32,917 nt of DNA from Aequorivita todarodis (GTDB lineage Bacteria > Bacteroidota > Bacteroidia > Flavobacteriales > Flavobacteriaceae). The translations under genes were made by a program, and so were the position numbers. Location of the stretch: positions 1 through 32,917 of the forward strand of contig NZ_JAQQTG010000040.1 of the NCBI RefSeq assembly GCF_028561335.1, read 5' to 3'. The notes below the pieces were generated by a model, which did no database searches, was not told the origin of the DNA, and was given only the letters and a program-made list of their open reading frames with translations. This document shows, piece after piece, positions 1-7,389 of this stretch. Positions within the stretch are counted from its first letter, which is position 1; the number at the start of each line of letters is the position of its first letter.

Positions 1-76
1 GCACAATTTAAGAAAGAAAAGTGCCTAAGAAAGGCCAACTTTGCGTCTAAATTTAAAATTACCAAAAAATCATCGC

Positions 77-123
77 CATCAACCAAAAAATAAAAAACCG
101 TCCCAATTAGATTATTGAGACGG
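77..123 (-). terminator. Intrinsic terminator (outer)
   Basis: Arms at 98-107 and 114-123 form a 10-bp stem with a single G.T wobble and a six-base loop. On the minus strand the stem runs into a U-rich tract (complement of 77-97). It is the second of two minus-strand terminators downstream of the LRR gene and may end a separate short transcript from 124-287 or act as a backup. Confidence 0.7.
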
Positions 124-287
124 CTTCCATTTAAAAGCTTGTTTTTTAACCAAATATTAAGCTTTAAGGTCTCTGGAGTGGGTGGGGGCCACTTGATTCA
201 AAGACCTGGGGGCAATCTACTAATAATTTCCAAACTAACAATGCTCTTTAACGATAAAATGTGTTTTTGGTCGCAACTTAAAAAAAT
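124..287. other. Non-coding stretch between two terminators
   Basis: No convincing gene is seen here. The stretch holds two inverted repeats: AAAGCTT at 134-140 with AAGCTTT at 159-165, and GGTCT at 168-172 with AGACC at 202-206. These flank a G-rich plus-strand run (175-190). It could be the body of a small minus-strand RNA ending at the 98-123 terminator, or old debris. No exact promoter match was found for it. Confidence 0.3.
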
Positions 288-309
288 AAGCGACCCTCTC
301 GGGCCGCTT
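281..309 (-). terminator. Intrinsic terminator of the LRR gene
   Basis: The stem is AAGCG (288-292) plus CCC (294-296) pairing with GGG (301-303) and CGCTT (305-309), with one A.C mismatch and a TCTC loop. On the minus strand it is followed by a run of T (complement of 281-287). It lies 25 bases past the stop codon of the LRR gene. Confidence 0.75.
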
Positions 310-333
310 TGGAAATGAGGAAAAAGAATAGTG

Positions 334-1047
334 TCAATCTTCAGATTCGTCCCGCTCCACGGCAATTATGGATTGGGCAGGTTCAATATGTGGGGAGGTG
401 TTGAGTAAATCTAAATTTGCTCCGGAATTAGACAGTAGCACTACTGAAAAATCATCGGGATTGGTAAAATTATTTTCCGCAACCATCAGTTGGATTAGAT
501 TCGGACATTTGGCCAGCTGTGTTGGCAACTTGCCTGACAGATTGTTGTCAAAAACATTGAAAACTTCAATTTCACTAAGGTTTCCCAAACTTTCAGGAAC
601 AGTTCCACTTAATTTGTTACTGCTTAAATGCAATTGTTTCAAGTGTGAAAGCTTCCCCAATTCAGCGGGAATATTGCCTTGGATTTCGGTACCATTCAAG
701 GCCAAGACTTCCAAATTTTCCAGGTTGCCCAACTCCGCAGGAATATTCCCCGAAATTGGATTGAAGGAAAGTTCTAACTTTTTTAAGCCTTTTAATTGGC
801 CCAAAGATGCGGGCAGTGTTCCGTCAATATTGTTGAATAACATACGGATTTCCGTTACCGTATTATTTTCCACCGTTATGCCGTACCAGTCTGCCACAGG
901 CGCTTCCAAACTCCAGGTGTTGGTCCAAGCCTGCCCATTGGTCGCAGCATAAAAATCTAAAAGCACTTGTTTTTCTTGTTTGTTCACCTGTGCTACCATT
1001 AAAGCAGCCATGAACAGGAATCCGCAGGTTAGTATTGCCTTCTTCAT
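334..1047 (-). CDS. Secreted leucine-rich repeat protein
   Basis: A 237-residue protein with a clear signal peptide at residues 1-19 (MKKAILTCGFLFMAALMVAQ), so it is exported. Residues 25-65 resemble the N-terminal cap of plant-type LRR proteins (FYAATNGQAWTN, then DWYGI). About five LRRs of the form LxxLxxLxLxxNxxSGxIPxxLGxL follow at about residues 75-190. The C-terminal tail after residue 195 is acidic, and no T9SS sorting domain or anchor is visible, so it is probably periplasmic or released. The start is the first ATG of the signal peptide. It has its own promoter (1105-1132) and terminator (281-309), so it is a single-gene unit. LRRs of this type bind proteins; no ligand can be named. 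Confidence 0.85.
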   Translation of the reverse strand: MKKAILTCGFLFMAALMVAQVNKQEKQVLLDFYAATNGQAWTNTWSLEAPVADWYGITVENNTVTEIRMLFNNIDGTLPASLGQLKGLKKLELSFNPISGNIPAELGNLENLEVLALNGTEIQGNIPAELGKLSHLKQLHLSSNKLSGTVPESLGNLSEIEVFNVFDNNLSGKLPTQLAKCPNLIQLMVAENNFTNPDDFSVVLLSNSGANLDLLNTSPHIEPAQSIIAVERDESED

Positions 1048-1104
1048 AGTTTGGGGCTATTATTTTTAAAGCGAAGTAAAAGAAAGACAAAACAAGTTAA
1101 AGAA

Positions 1105-1132
1105 CAAACTTATTCGATGAAATGCACGCCAA
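1105..1132 (-). promoter_or_regulatory. Bacteroidetes-type promoter of the LRR gene
   Basis: On the minus strand, TTG (1130-1132), a 17-base spacer and TAAGTTTG (1105-1112) match the Bacteroidetes -33/-7 consensus TTG...TAnnTTTG. The predicted 5' leader is roughly 50 bases before the ATG at 1047. Confidence 0.6.
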
Positions 1133-1140
1133 ACATTAAA

Positions 1141-1782
1141 TTATTTTGAAAGCTTTAGTAAGAATGCGCGGTTAACCTCATGAATTCCTTCAAAAACCTC
1201 AATTTTTAACCGATTTTGGAAGAGTTTGTTGCCCTTTAGTTTTTCCTCGGTTTCCCGGGCCTCGGTTATGTACTGATCCTTATTTCCATAGAGGTAAATT
1301 ACCTGTGCGGTGGATTTCAAAAATTCAAAATCCTTGGCCTGCAGCTCGTTTGGAATTCCCCCCGAATGGAGAATCAACTTGTCGCACTGAATTTTTCGGC
1401 TTGCAACCCAGCGCGTGGCAATGGAAACTCCTTGCGAGTAGCCCAAAATAATCAGGTTGGCTTTAGTGTCCGAAAGTTCTTTTTCAAAAACAGCATCTAT
1501 GTAATTCAATATATTTTGGGTTTCCATTGCTGTATTTTCTCGGGTCAGCCAGGAAGCCCCCACATGTTTAAAATCTCTTCCTTGGTAATACTTTGAAGGG
1601 GCTTGTGGCGCGATAATGAAATTTTCTTCAGCATTCAGTTCCGAAAAATATTTGATGAAATATTTGCTCAGATAACCCATTCCGTGAAAAACAATCCAAA
1701 CGTTTTTCGTTTTCTCGGTTAAACGGTTTAAGGTGGAATAGGTATTTTTTGCGCTGTAGGAAGCTTCTTTTTCGGCCATCAT
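1141..1782 (-). CDS. Alpha/beta hydrolase, predicted serine esterase
   Basis: A 213-residue protein of the phospholipase/carboxylesterase (YpfH-like) branch of alpha/beta hydrolases. The nucleophile elbow is GYSQG at residues 114-118 (Ser116), the oxyanion-loop region is FHGMG at 32-36, and the likely acid and base are Asp169 (YGNKDQY) and His201 (EGIHEVN). No signal peptide is visible, so it is probably cytoplasmic. The protein begins Met-Met; the second Met (1779) is an equally possible start. It is divergent from the thioesterase gene, with its promoter overlapping the start of that gene. The substrate is unknown, and any link to the adjacent menaquinone genes is only positional. Confidence 0.8.
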   Translation of the reverse strand: MMAEKEASYSAKNTYSTLNRLTEKTKNVWIVFHGMGYLSKYFIKYFSELNAEENFIIAPQAPSKYYQGRDFKHVGASWLTRENTAMETQNILNYIDAVFEKELSDTKANLIILGYSQGVSIATRWVASRKIQCDKLILHSGGIPNELQAKDFEFLKSTAQVIYLYGNKDQYITEARETEEKLKGNKLFQNRLKIEVFEGIHEVNRAFLLKLSK

Positions 1783-1809
1783 TTTGTTAAATCCAATTTT
1801 GTACTTTTA

Positions 1810-1841
1810 CAAATGTAAACCAATAGAATGAAGTACACCAA
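1810..1841 (-). promoter_or_regulatory. Promoter of the serine hydrolase gene
   Basis: On the minus strand, TTG (1839-1841), a 21-base spacer and TACATTTG (1810-1817) match the Bacteroidetes consensus. The -7 element sits in a short inverted repeat (TTTAC/GTAAA at 1806-1819). The -33 element lies inside the first codons of the divergent thioesterase gene, so the two promoters may interfere. Confidence 0.55.
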
Positions 1842-2253
1842 CGAAGAAATTTTGGCCGGCTGTAACAAAATGTGCCAAAACACCCTAATGGAAACCTTGG
1901 GCATAGAATTTACCGAGATAGGCGATGATTTTATTGTTGCCAGAATGCCCGTAACCCCAAGGGTCCATCAACCGGACGGCGTTCTGCATGGCGGGGCCTC
2001 GGTAGCTTTGGCTGAAAGCGTGGGCAGTGCCGGCGCATACTTTTTTTTGAATTCGGAAGAGATTGTTATCCGGGGCATTGAAATAGCTGCAAACCACATA
2101 AAAAGTGTGAGCGATGGTTTTGTTTATGCGCGTGCAAGCATAGTCCACAAAGGAAGGACCACGCAGCTCTGGCAAATAAAAATTACAAATGAAGAAGGAG
2201 CACTTGTCTCGCTCGTAAAACTTACAACGCTTACTTTACCCAAAAAAAATTGA
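1828..2253 (+). CDS. PaaI-type hotdog thioesterase, probable DHNA-CoA thioesterase
   Basis: A 141-residue single-hotdog protein of the PaaI/YdiI type. The signature is HQPDGVLHGGASVALAES at about residues 47-64, where the HGG turn and downstream acidic residue (E63) form the usual active site. YdiI/MenI-type enzymes release 1,4-dihydroxy-2-naphthoate from its CoA thioester, the step after MenB. That role is inferred from context: the stop overlaps the start of menF by one base (TGATG), implying one translationally coupled operon with menF and menD. The length is normal for the family. A general phenylacetyl-CoA-type thioesterase is the alternative. Confidence 0.8.
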   Translation: MKYTNEEILAGCNKMCQNTLMETLGIEFTEIGDDFIVARMPVTPRVHQPDGVLHGGASVALAESVGSAGAYFFLNSEEIVIRGIEIAANHIKSVSDGFVYARASIVHKGRTTQLWQIKITNEEGALVSLVKLTTLTLPKKN

Positions 2254-3320
2254 TGGATTACAAGCTACTGACAGAGAAAATTTCAAAGCATTATTCTAAA
2301 AAATTGCCTTTTGTGGTTTTTTCATTACCCGAAAGCAATAGCTTAAACGCGTTTTTTCAAAAAGACGCAAAACAGATCACCATTGAAAAGCTAACGGAAA
2401 ACGGCTTTGTTTTCGCTCCATTTGATAGTAAGGAAACTTCTTTTTTCATTCCTGAGAAAGATTCCGAAAGCTTGCAATGTGAGTTTATAAAGCACAATGT
2501 TGAAGTGATGCCAGTTGCAATTCCCAAAGAAACAGAAGGGAAGGACGGCTATGTTAAATTGCTGGGCAAAGCAGTTGAAACGATCAAAAAAAGAGCTGCA
2601 AATAAAATTGTCATTTCCCGGAAAAAGGATTTTAAGCTGAAGGATTTCTCGATTGAAAAACTTACGGAAAGACTGTTTTCAATATATCCCACCGCATTTA
2701 GATATATCTGGTACCATCCCAAAACTGGATTATGGTGCGGGGCCACGCCGGAAACACTGGTGCAGATTGAAAATAATTCCTTCAAAACGATGGCTTTGGC
2801 AGGCACCCAGCCAATTACGAATAGAACGCCGGTATATTGGGGCCCAAAAGAAATGGACGAGCAACAATTGGTTACCGATTCAATAATCGACAGCCTGCAA
2901 CGGGTTACCGCTGTTTTGAAGGTTTCAAAACCCCATACACACCAGGCAGGATCATTATTGCACCTTCGAACGGATATTACAGGCATTCTAAAAAACGGCA
3001 AGGCCACATTGACCACAATTGCAACGGCGCTCCATCCAACACCGGCTGTTTGTGGAAGTCCAAAGAAATTTTCAAAAGAGTTTATACTTAAAAATGAAGG
3101 TTATAACCGCGAGTTTTACACAGGATTTTTAGGGCCAATTCTTGAAAACGGACAATCCGCTTCATTAATGGTCAATCTTCGATGTATGAAAATTGAAGGG
3201 AATAGTGCCCGCGTTTTTGTGGGCGGGGGCATAACGATAGGCTCCCAACCCGAAGATGAATGGAATGAAACCCAAAATAAAATGCAAACCATGCTACAAG
3301 TATTGCAGCCAATGCTGTAA
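2253..3320 (+). CDS. menF: Isochorismate synthase MenF
   Basis: A 355-residue chorismate-binding enzyme that converts chorismate to isochorismate, the entry step of menaquinone synthesis. The C-terminal chorismate-binding half carries CGATPETLV (about 162-170), ALAGTQP, HLRTDITG (about 233), TALHPTPAVCG (about 256-266) and NEGYNREFYTG (about 279-289), all typical of the isochorismate/anthranilate synthase family. The first 120 residues are divergent, as is usual for MenF. ATG 2253 is preferred over an upstream TTG at 2250 because it shares its A with the TGA of the upstream thioesterase, a classic coupling arrangement. menD follows 31 bases later. EntC-type siderophore synthesis is the alternative function, but menD next door makes menaquinone far more likely. 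Confidence 0.92.
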   Translation: MDYKLLTEKISKHYSKKLPFVVFSLPESNSLNAFFQKDAKQITIEKLTENGFVFAPFDSKETSFFIPEKDSESLQCEFIKHNVEVMPVAIPKETEGKDGYVKLLGKAVETIKKRAANKIVISRKKDFKLKDFSIEKLTERLFSIYPTAFRYIWYHPKTGLWCGATPETLVQIENNSFKTMALAGTQPITNRTPVYWGPKEMDEQQLVTDSIIDSLQRVTAVLKVSKPHTHQAGSLLHLRTDITGILKNGKATLTTIATALHPTPAVCGSPKKFSKEFILKNEGYNREFYTGFLGPILENGQSASLMVNLRCMKIEGNSARVFVGGGITIGSQPEDEWNETQNKMQTMLQVLQPML

Positions 3321-3337
3321 TATTTTCGGCGACTTCG

Positions 3338-3345
3338 TACCTTTG
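3338..3345 (+). promoter_or_regulatory. Possible internal promoter before menD
   Basis: TACCTTTG matches the -7 consensus and sits in the 31-base gap between menF and menD, only six bases before the menD ATG. No good -33 TTG is at the right distance. If active, it would give an almost leaderless menD transcript. Confidence 0.4.
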
Positions 3346-3351
3346 TGAAGC

Positions 3352-5016
3352 ATGAAATTCTCGAATAAGATTCTCTCACAAACCCTTGTACAATTATGTT
3401 TGGACAAGGGTATTGACCATATAGTAATATCCCCTGGTTCACGAAACGCTCCACTTACCATTGGTTTTGGCGAACATCCAAAATTTAAGTGCTTTAGTAT
3501 TGTTGATGAGCGCTGTGCCGCTTTTTTCGCCTTGGGAATCGCGCAGCAATTAAAGAAACCTGTTGCCGTTGTTTGTACTTCGGGTTCGGCCTTGCTCAAT
3601 TATTATCCAGCCGTGGCCGAAGCGTTTTACAGCGATATTCCGTTGGTCGTCATTTCTGCAGATAGGCCGGCAAATTTTATTGATATAGGCGATGGACAGA
3701 CCATACGACAGGAACATGTTTTTGAAAACCATATTCTTTACAGCGCAAATTGCGTTGAGGGTGAAGAGTTTCAAGTGAAAAATGAAACCGAGATAAACGT
3801 TGCCTTAAATACCGCAATTGAACTGCGCGGCCCCGTTCATATAAACATCCCTTTTTCCGAACCTTTATACCACACGGTTGAAAACCAATTGGTTTGGCCG
3901 CAGAACGTTCCTGCACGACAGCGGACAGCAAGCGTTGAGGAAAATCTGGATACTTTTATAGACCGATGGAACTCCAGCAAACGAAAAATGGTTTTAGTAG
4001 GCGTTTTGCCCCCTAACAGTGTGGAAGAACGGTTTGTGGAACAACTTGCAAAGGACGGAAGCGTTTTGGTTTTAACGGAAACCACTTCAAATCTTCACAA
4101 TGAAAATTTCATCGCTGCCATTGACCAACTCATAGCTCCTTTAACGGAAGAAGATTTCAAAAAACTGCAACCGGACATTTTGCTCACCTTTGGCGGAATG
4201 GTGGTTTCAAAAAAGATAAAGGCCTTTCTGCGCGGTTTTTCGCCAAAAGAGCATTGGCACGTCGATTCCAAAAAAGCGAACGATACTTTTTTTGTGTTGA
4301 CGCAGCATTTCAAAACAAGCGTCAATGGTTTTTTTGCTGAATTTCTTCCGAAGACAATTTCGGTGGAAAGTGACTATCAAAGCCATTGGCTCGCAATAAA
4401 GCGACACAGATTGCAACGGCACGCCGCCTACGAAGATGAAATTCCCTATTCGGATTTTATGGTTTTTTCTGAAATATTCAAACAGCTTCCGCGAAATGTC
4501 CACCTGCAATTGAGCAATAGTGCTACTATTAGGTATGCACAGCTTTTTGACATAAACGATTCAGCAGAAGTATTTTGCAATAGAGGGACCAGCGGAATAG
4601 ACGGAAGTACGAGTACTGCGGTGGGAGCGGGCTACGCTTCAAGATTGCCAACGGTCTTTTTAACTGGCGACCTCAGTTTTTTCTATGACAGCAATGCGCT
4701 TTGGAACAATTACATTCCTAAAAATTTTAAAATAATTGTCGTGAATAACGGCGGTGGCGGTATTTTCAGAATTCTTCCCGGGGAAAAGGATTCCCAGCTT
4801 TTTGATACTTATTTTGAAACAAAACACAGCTTAAGCGCAAAACAGCTTTCGGAAATGTTTGGTTTCAAATACGAGACAATTCACGGAAAAGAAGATTTGA
4901 AGGAAATGCTGAAGGATTTTTTCAGAATAACGGAAGGCCCAGCTCTGCTTGAAATTTTTACGCCCTCAACCGTAAATGATAGGGTGCTTTTGGATTATTT
5001 CAAATATATTTTATAG
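3352..5016 (+). CDS. menD: SEPHCHC synthase MenD
   Basis: A 554-residue thiamine-diphosphate enzyme that joins 2-oxoglutarate and isochorismate (2-succinyl-5-enolpyruvyl-6-hydroxy-3-cyclohexene-1-carboxylate synthase). The N-terminal PYR domain has ISPGSRNAP (about 26-34) and DERCAAFFALG (about 51-61), the latter holding the conserved catalytic Glu. The C-terminal PP domain has the ThDP/Mg motif beginning GDLSFFYD near residue 438 and ending near NNGGGGIFR (about 464-472). The length is normal for MenD. It is the third gene of the operon and converges with the SpoIIAA-like gene, overlapping it by six bases. Confidence 0.95.
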   Translation: MKFSNKILSQTLVQLCLDKGIDHIVISPGSRNAPLTIGFGEHPKFKCFSIVDERCAAFFALGIAQQLKKPVAVVCTSGSALLNYYPAVAEAFYSDIPLVVISADRPANFIDIGDGQTIRQEHVFENHILYSANCVEGEEFQVKNETEINVALNTAIELRGPVHINIPFSEPLYHTVENQLVWPQNVPARQRTASVEENLDTFIDRWNSSKRKMVLVGVLPPNSVEERFVEQLAKDGSVLVLTETTSNLHNENFIAAIDQLIAPLTEEDFKKLQPDILLTFGGMVVSKKIKAFLRGFSPKEHWHVDSKKANDTFFVLTQHFKTSVNGFFAEFLPKTISVESDYQSHWLAIKRHRLQRHAAYEDEIPYSDFMVFSEIFKQLPRNVHLQLSNSATIRYAQLFDINDSAEVFCNRGTSGIDGSTSTAVGAGYASRLPTVFLTGDLSFFYDSNALWNNYIPKNFKIIVVNNGGGGIFRILPGEKDSQLFDTYFETKHSLSAKQLSEMFGFKYETIHGKEDLKEMLKDFFRITEGPALLEIFTPSTVNDRVLLDYFKYIL

Positions 5017-5421
5017 GTACGTTTTCCCCCAAATGGCGGCTTCGGTAAGATTGTCGAAAATGCGGAAAGGCTTTTTGCAAAATGTAGATTCCAATTCGGC
5101 ATTGGAGCGCGCCATTTCGTTATAAACCACTATTCCCATGGCTTTCAGCGTCGGCACTTTGTTCAGGTATTTATAGTCCATGGGTTTTACGGAATAGGAG
5201 TGGATGCGGTTTGAAATATAGACCCAAGGTTTTGCGCCCAAATATCCCAAACCCTTTAGCAAAGCCGAAAGTCCATTTTTATGGGAAATAACGATGCCTT
5301 CCTTTGCTTCTACGATTACAAGGGCCCGGTAAAAATAGATGATGCCGATCTCCGTTTCCAATACTTTTTTTAGTTGGAATTCCTCGGGAAGATTATGTGG
5401 CGCAATATGTTCCATTTTCAA
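5011..5421 (-). CDS. SpoIIAA/STAS-like protein, paralogue 1
   Basis: A 136-residue cytoplasmic protein with no signal peptide. Its fold resembles the small SpoIIAA-like (STAS/SEC14-type) proteins common in Flavobacteria, but this is by general pattern only and the function is unknown. It is clearly related to the 126-residue protein at 11211-11591: both share VYISNR, then SY.V.P..Y, and a C-terminal NAELES.F.KK.F.IF signature followed by a conserved Trp. The two copies bracket the split men genes in the same orientation. The stop codon overlaps the end of menD (convergent, six bases). The start is the ATG at 5421; a downstream Met at residue 3 is possible. Confidence 0.7.
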   Translation of the reverse strand: MKMEHIAPHNLPEEFQLKKVLETEIGIIYFYRALVIVEAKEGIVISHKNGLSALLKGLGYLGAKPWVYISNRIHSYSVKPMDYKYLNKVPTLKAMGIVVYNEMARSNAELESTFCKKPFRIFDNLTEAAIWGKTYL

Positions 5422-5487
5422 TGTGAATTTACATTTTAAGTTTGATTTGTATATACGTGTTCGGCATTTTTTTTAACAATAATACAG

Positions 5488-5495
5488 TACCTTTG
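5488..5495 (+). promoter_or_regulatory. -7 promoter element of the S1-domain gene
   Basis: TACCTTTG is an exact TAnnTTTG match ending five bases before the ATG at 5501. That spacing would make the transcript leaderless or nearly so. No clear -33 TTG is seen. Confidence 0.5.
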
Positions 5496-5500
5496 CAGCT

Positions 5501-6331
5501 ATGATAAAATTGGGTGAATACAATACTTTGGAAATTCTTCGGGAAACCGAACCGGGTCTATATTTGGGCGATGACGAGGAAAATGTGGTGCTTTTGCCGC
5601 ATAAATACAAACCGGAGGAATATGAAATAGGCGATGAAATTTCGGTTTTTATTTATCTCGATAATGAAGAACGTCCCATCGCCACCACGCTCGATCCTTT
5701 TCTGCAATTGAACACTTTTGGTTATTTGCACTGTAGCGATGTAACGGAATACGGCGCCTTTATGAATTGGGGCCTGGAAAAGCAGCTTTTCGTTCCCTTT
5801 AAGGAGCAGGCGCGCCCGATGAAAAAAGGCAATTGGTATATTGTCTATCTATATATAGACGAAAAGACCAATCGTTTGGTGGGAAGCAGTAAAACCAATC
5901 ACTTTCTTCAAAACGAATCCTTGACCGTTGAACCTTTTCAGGAAGTGGATATTTTGGTTACCCATTTAACTGAAAAAGGCGCAAATGCAATTGTAAACGG
6001 AGTTCACAAAGGACTGATTTATATTGAGGATATTTTTGAGGACATCCGTACGGGTGACAAAATGAAGGCATTCATTAAAAAAATACGTCCCGACAATAAA
6101 ATTGATCTTGTACTGCAAAAGCCAGGTTATAAAAGCATTGAGCCCAACGCTACTTTTATAAGGGAAGAGTTGGAAGCGGCTGGTGGGTTTTTACCACTTC
6201 ACGATAAATCGGACCCAGATACAATTAAGAATATGTTGGGGATGAGCAAGAAGAGTTTCAAAAAGGCAATTGGGACACTCTACAAAGACAAGCAGATTGT
6301 GATTAAGGAAGATGGAATAGAGCTGATTTAG
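5501..6331 (+). CDS. CvfB-like S1 RNA-binding protein
   Basis: A 276-residue protein matching the YitL/CvfB family: tandem S1-like OB folds followed by a winged-helix C-terminus. The first domain is at about 1-60. A second, with the pattern GYLHCSDVTEYGAFMNWG, is at about 70-130, and a third at about 145-205. The C-terminal region (about 215-276), with GMSKKSFKKAIGTLYKDK, looks like the winged helix. CvfB proteins bind RNA and affect virulence gene expression in Staphylococcus; the role here is unknown. The length is normal for the family. It converges with the MarR gene, and the two stop codons overlap by four bases. Confidence 0.85.
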   Translation: MIKLGEYNTLEILRETEPGLYLGDDEENVVLLPHKYKPEEYEIGDEISVFIYLDNEERPIATTLDPFLQLNTFGYLHCSDVTEYGAFMNWGLEKQLFVPFKEQARPMKKGNWYIVYLYIDEKTNRLVGSSKTNHFLQNESLTVEPFQEVDILVTHLTEKGANAIVNGVHKGLIYIEDIFEDIRTGDKMKAFIKKIRPDNKIDLVLQKPGYKSIEPNATFIREELEAAGGFLPLHDKSDPDTIKNMLGMSKKSFKKAIGTLYKDKQIVIKEDGIELI

Positions 6332-6936
6332 CCCGGCTTTTCCTCAAATTCTGGGCAATCAACGCGGATAGCTTTGGTTTCTAACGGCTTTTGAAGATAT
6401 TCACAATAGTCGCCACCCGCTTTTTTGCTGTGGAATTTACAGGCAAAACACATCCGTTGCACGCTGATTATTCCAGCTTTGTTCAAATTGTAAATAAGCT
6501 GTACAATGGCTTCATAAACAGTTTCCAATTGGGCTGCATCAAAAGTATCGAACTGTTTTTTAAGCGGATTGGCGTAATTTTCGGTTATTGAAACCAGTTC
6601 CTTTCCTTTTTCCGAAAGTACTATTAGATAACTTCGGCTATCAGGATTTGAATAATCCTTTAAGATCAATTTTTTCTGTTCCAAAGACTTCACCGCATCG
6701 CTGATGGTGGGTTTGGTAACGTCAAATTCCTTTGCCAAATAACTGACCGTGCAGAGCGAGCTTTTATGGTAGGCAATAAAAATGAGGATTTGGATCTGGA
6801 TGGGGCTCACGCCAGCTTTTTTTGCTTCGGCCCAGAGTAGTGTTCGGAAAACTTCCGAAATCCGTTCCAGGCCGACCACTATTTTATTGCTCACACTTTC
6901 CTGCTGAAAGGAGGTATCGAAAACACTTTTTTCCAT
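6328..6936 (-). CDS. MarR-family regulator with four-cysteine C-terminal tail
   Basis: A 202-residue winged-helix regulator. The DNA-binding part is in the middle (VSYLAKEFDVTKPTISDAVK), followed by the wing with DSRSYLIVLSEKGKEL. After the usual MarR fold comes a tail of about 40 residues with Cys163, Cys166, Cys178 and Cys194, suggesting a metal site or thiol switch. An upstream ATG at 6999 would add 21 residues but lies upstream of the -7 promoter element, so ATG 6936 (MEKSVFD) is chosen. The neighbouring mini-thioredoxin and the shared promoter palindrome suggest a redox- or thiol-responsive autoregulated pair. The ligand is unknown. Confidence 0.85.
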   Translation of the reverse strand: MEKSVFDTSFQQESVSNKIVVGLERISEVFRTLLWAEAKKAGVSPIQIQILIFIAYHKSSLCTVSYLAKEFDVTKPTISDAVKSLEQKKLILKDYSNPDSRSYLIVLSEKGKELVSITENYANPLKKQFDTFDAAQLETVYEAIVQLIYNLNKAGIISVQRMCFACKFHSKKAGGDYCEYLQKPLETKAIRVDCPEFEEKPG

Positions 6937-6942
6937 AATAAA

Positions 6943-6999
6943 GCCTGTTAAGGGGTAAGCCCTAACAGGCAAAGTTAGTAATCCTAATTGATTTTTCAA
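6943..6999 (-). promoter_or_regulatory. marR promoter, operator and 5' hairpin
   Basis: On the minus strand, TTG (6997-6999), a 19-base spacer and TAACTTTG (6970-6977) form a full Bacteroidetes promoter. The spacer contains TTAGGATTACTAA (6975-6987), matching the palindrome in the thioredoxin promoter. Just downstream, arms 6943-6953 and 6961-6970 (GCCTGTTA core) form an inverted repeat in the 5' leader. The -33 element overlaps the stop codon of the thioredoxin gene. Confidence 0.65.
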
Positions 7000-7229
7000 C
7001 CTTTTACATCCGCCATGGAAGCTCCATAATTTATATGAAGTACATTTCCCGTAGGGGTAACCAAGGCCGGAACCGATTTCACACCAGCATTTTCAGCTTG
7101 TTGGATTTTCGATTTTTCTTCACCCAAATGAACCACTTCAATAGTAGATGGATCCATCAATTCAAGGATTTCGTGTTCGGCACTGATACATACTGGACAA
7201 CCGGCGTGATAAAAAACAGACTTTTTCAT
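6996..7229 (-). CDS. Mini-thioredoxin / glutaredoxin-like protein
   Basis: A 77-residue protein with the redox motif CPVC at residues 11-14, directly after the first beta strand, and the cis-proline motif VKSVPALV at about residues 50-57. This fits a thioredoxin-fold thiol oxidoreductase of minimal length. There is no signal peptide, so it is cytoplasmic. It lies immediately upstream of the MarR gene on the same strand and has a promoter carrying the same palindrome. It probably reduces or senses thiols; the partner is unknown. Confidence 0.8.
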   Translation of the reverse strand: MKKSVFYHAGCPVCISAEHEILELMDPSTIEVVHLGEEKSKIQQAENAGVKSVPALVTPTGNVLHINYGASMADVKG

Positions 7230-7250
7230 AATTAAAAGAATTTAAGTTCG

Positions 7251-7290
7251 AGCAATATTGCTTCTGCAAATATAGTAAGGAATCCTAACT
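7251..7290 (-). promoter_or_regulatory. Thioredoxin gene promoter with palindromic operator
   Basis: TATATTTG on the minus strand (7267-7274) is an exact -7 match. It abuts an imperfect palindrome at 7274-7290 (minus strand AGTTAGGATTCCTTACT) closely resembling the site in the marR promoter. Downstream, at 7251-7262, is a perfect 12-base palindrome AGCAATATTGCT. These are likely binding sites of the adjacent MarR regulator. Confidence 0.55.
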
Positions 7291-7389
7291 AAATAAAATA
7301 TTATATGGCATATTTCTAAAATTGGTTAAAAAAAATAATTGGATTGCCTAAAAAGAAAACGGAATGCTATTCAGAAAGATGGGCTTAAA

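Noticed and set aside
115-318. 67-residue plus-strand frame at the left edge
   Set aside because: It runs through both minus-strand terminators and has no recognisable sequence.
368-952. Long plus-strand frame opposite the LRR gene
   Set aside because: It is antisense to a gene with a clear signal peptide and LRR pattern; its product has no recognisable feature.
2250-2252. TTG as the menF start
   Set aside because: An ATG three bases later overlaps the upstream stop codon in the usual coupled arrangement.
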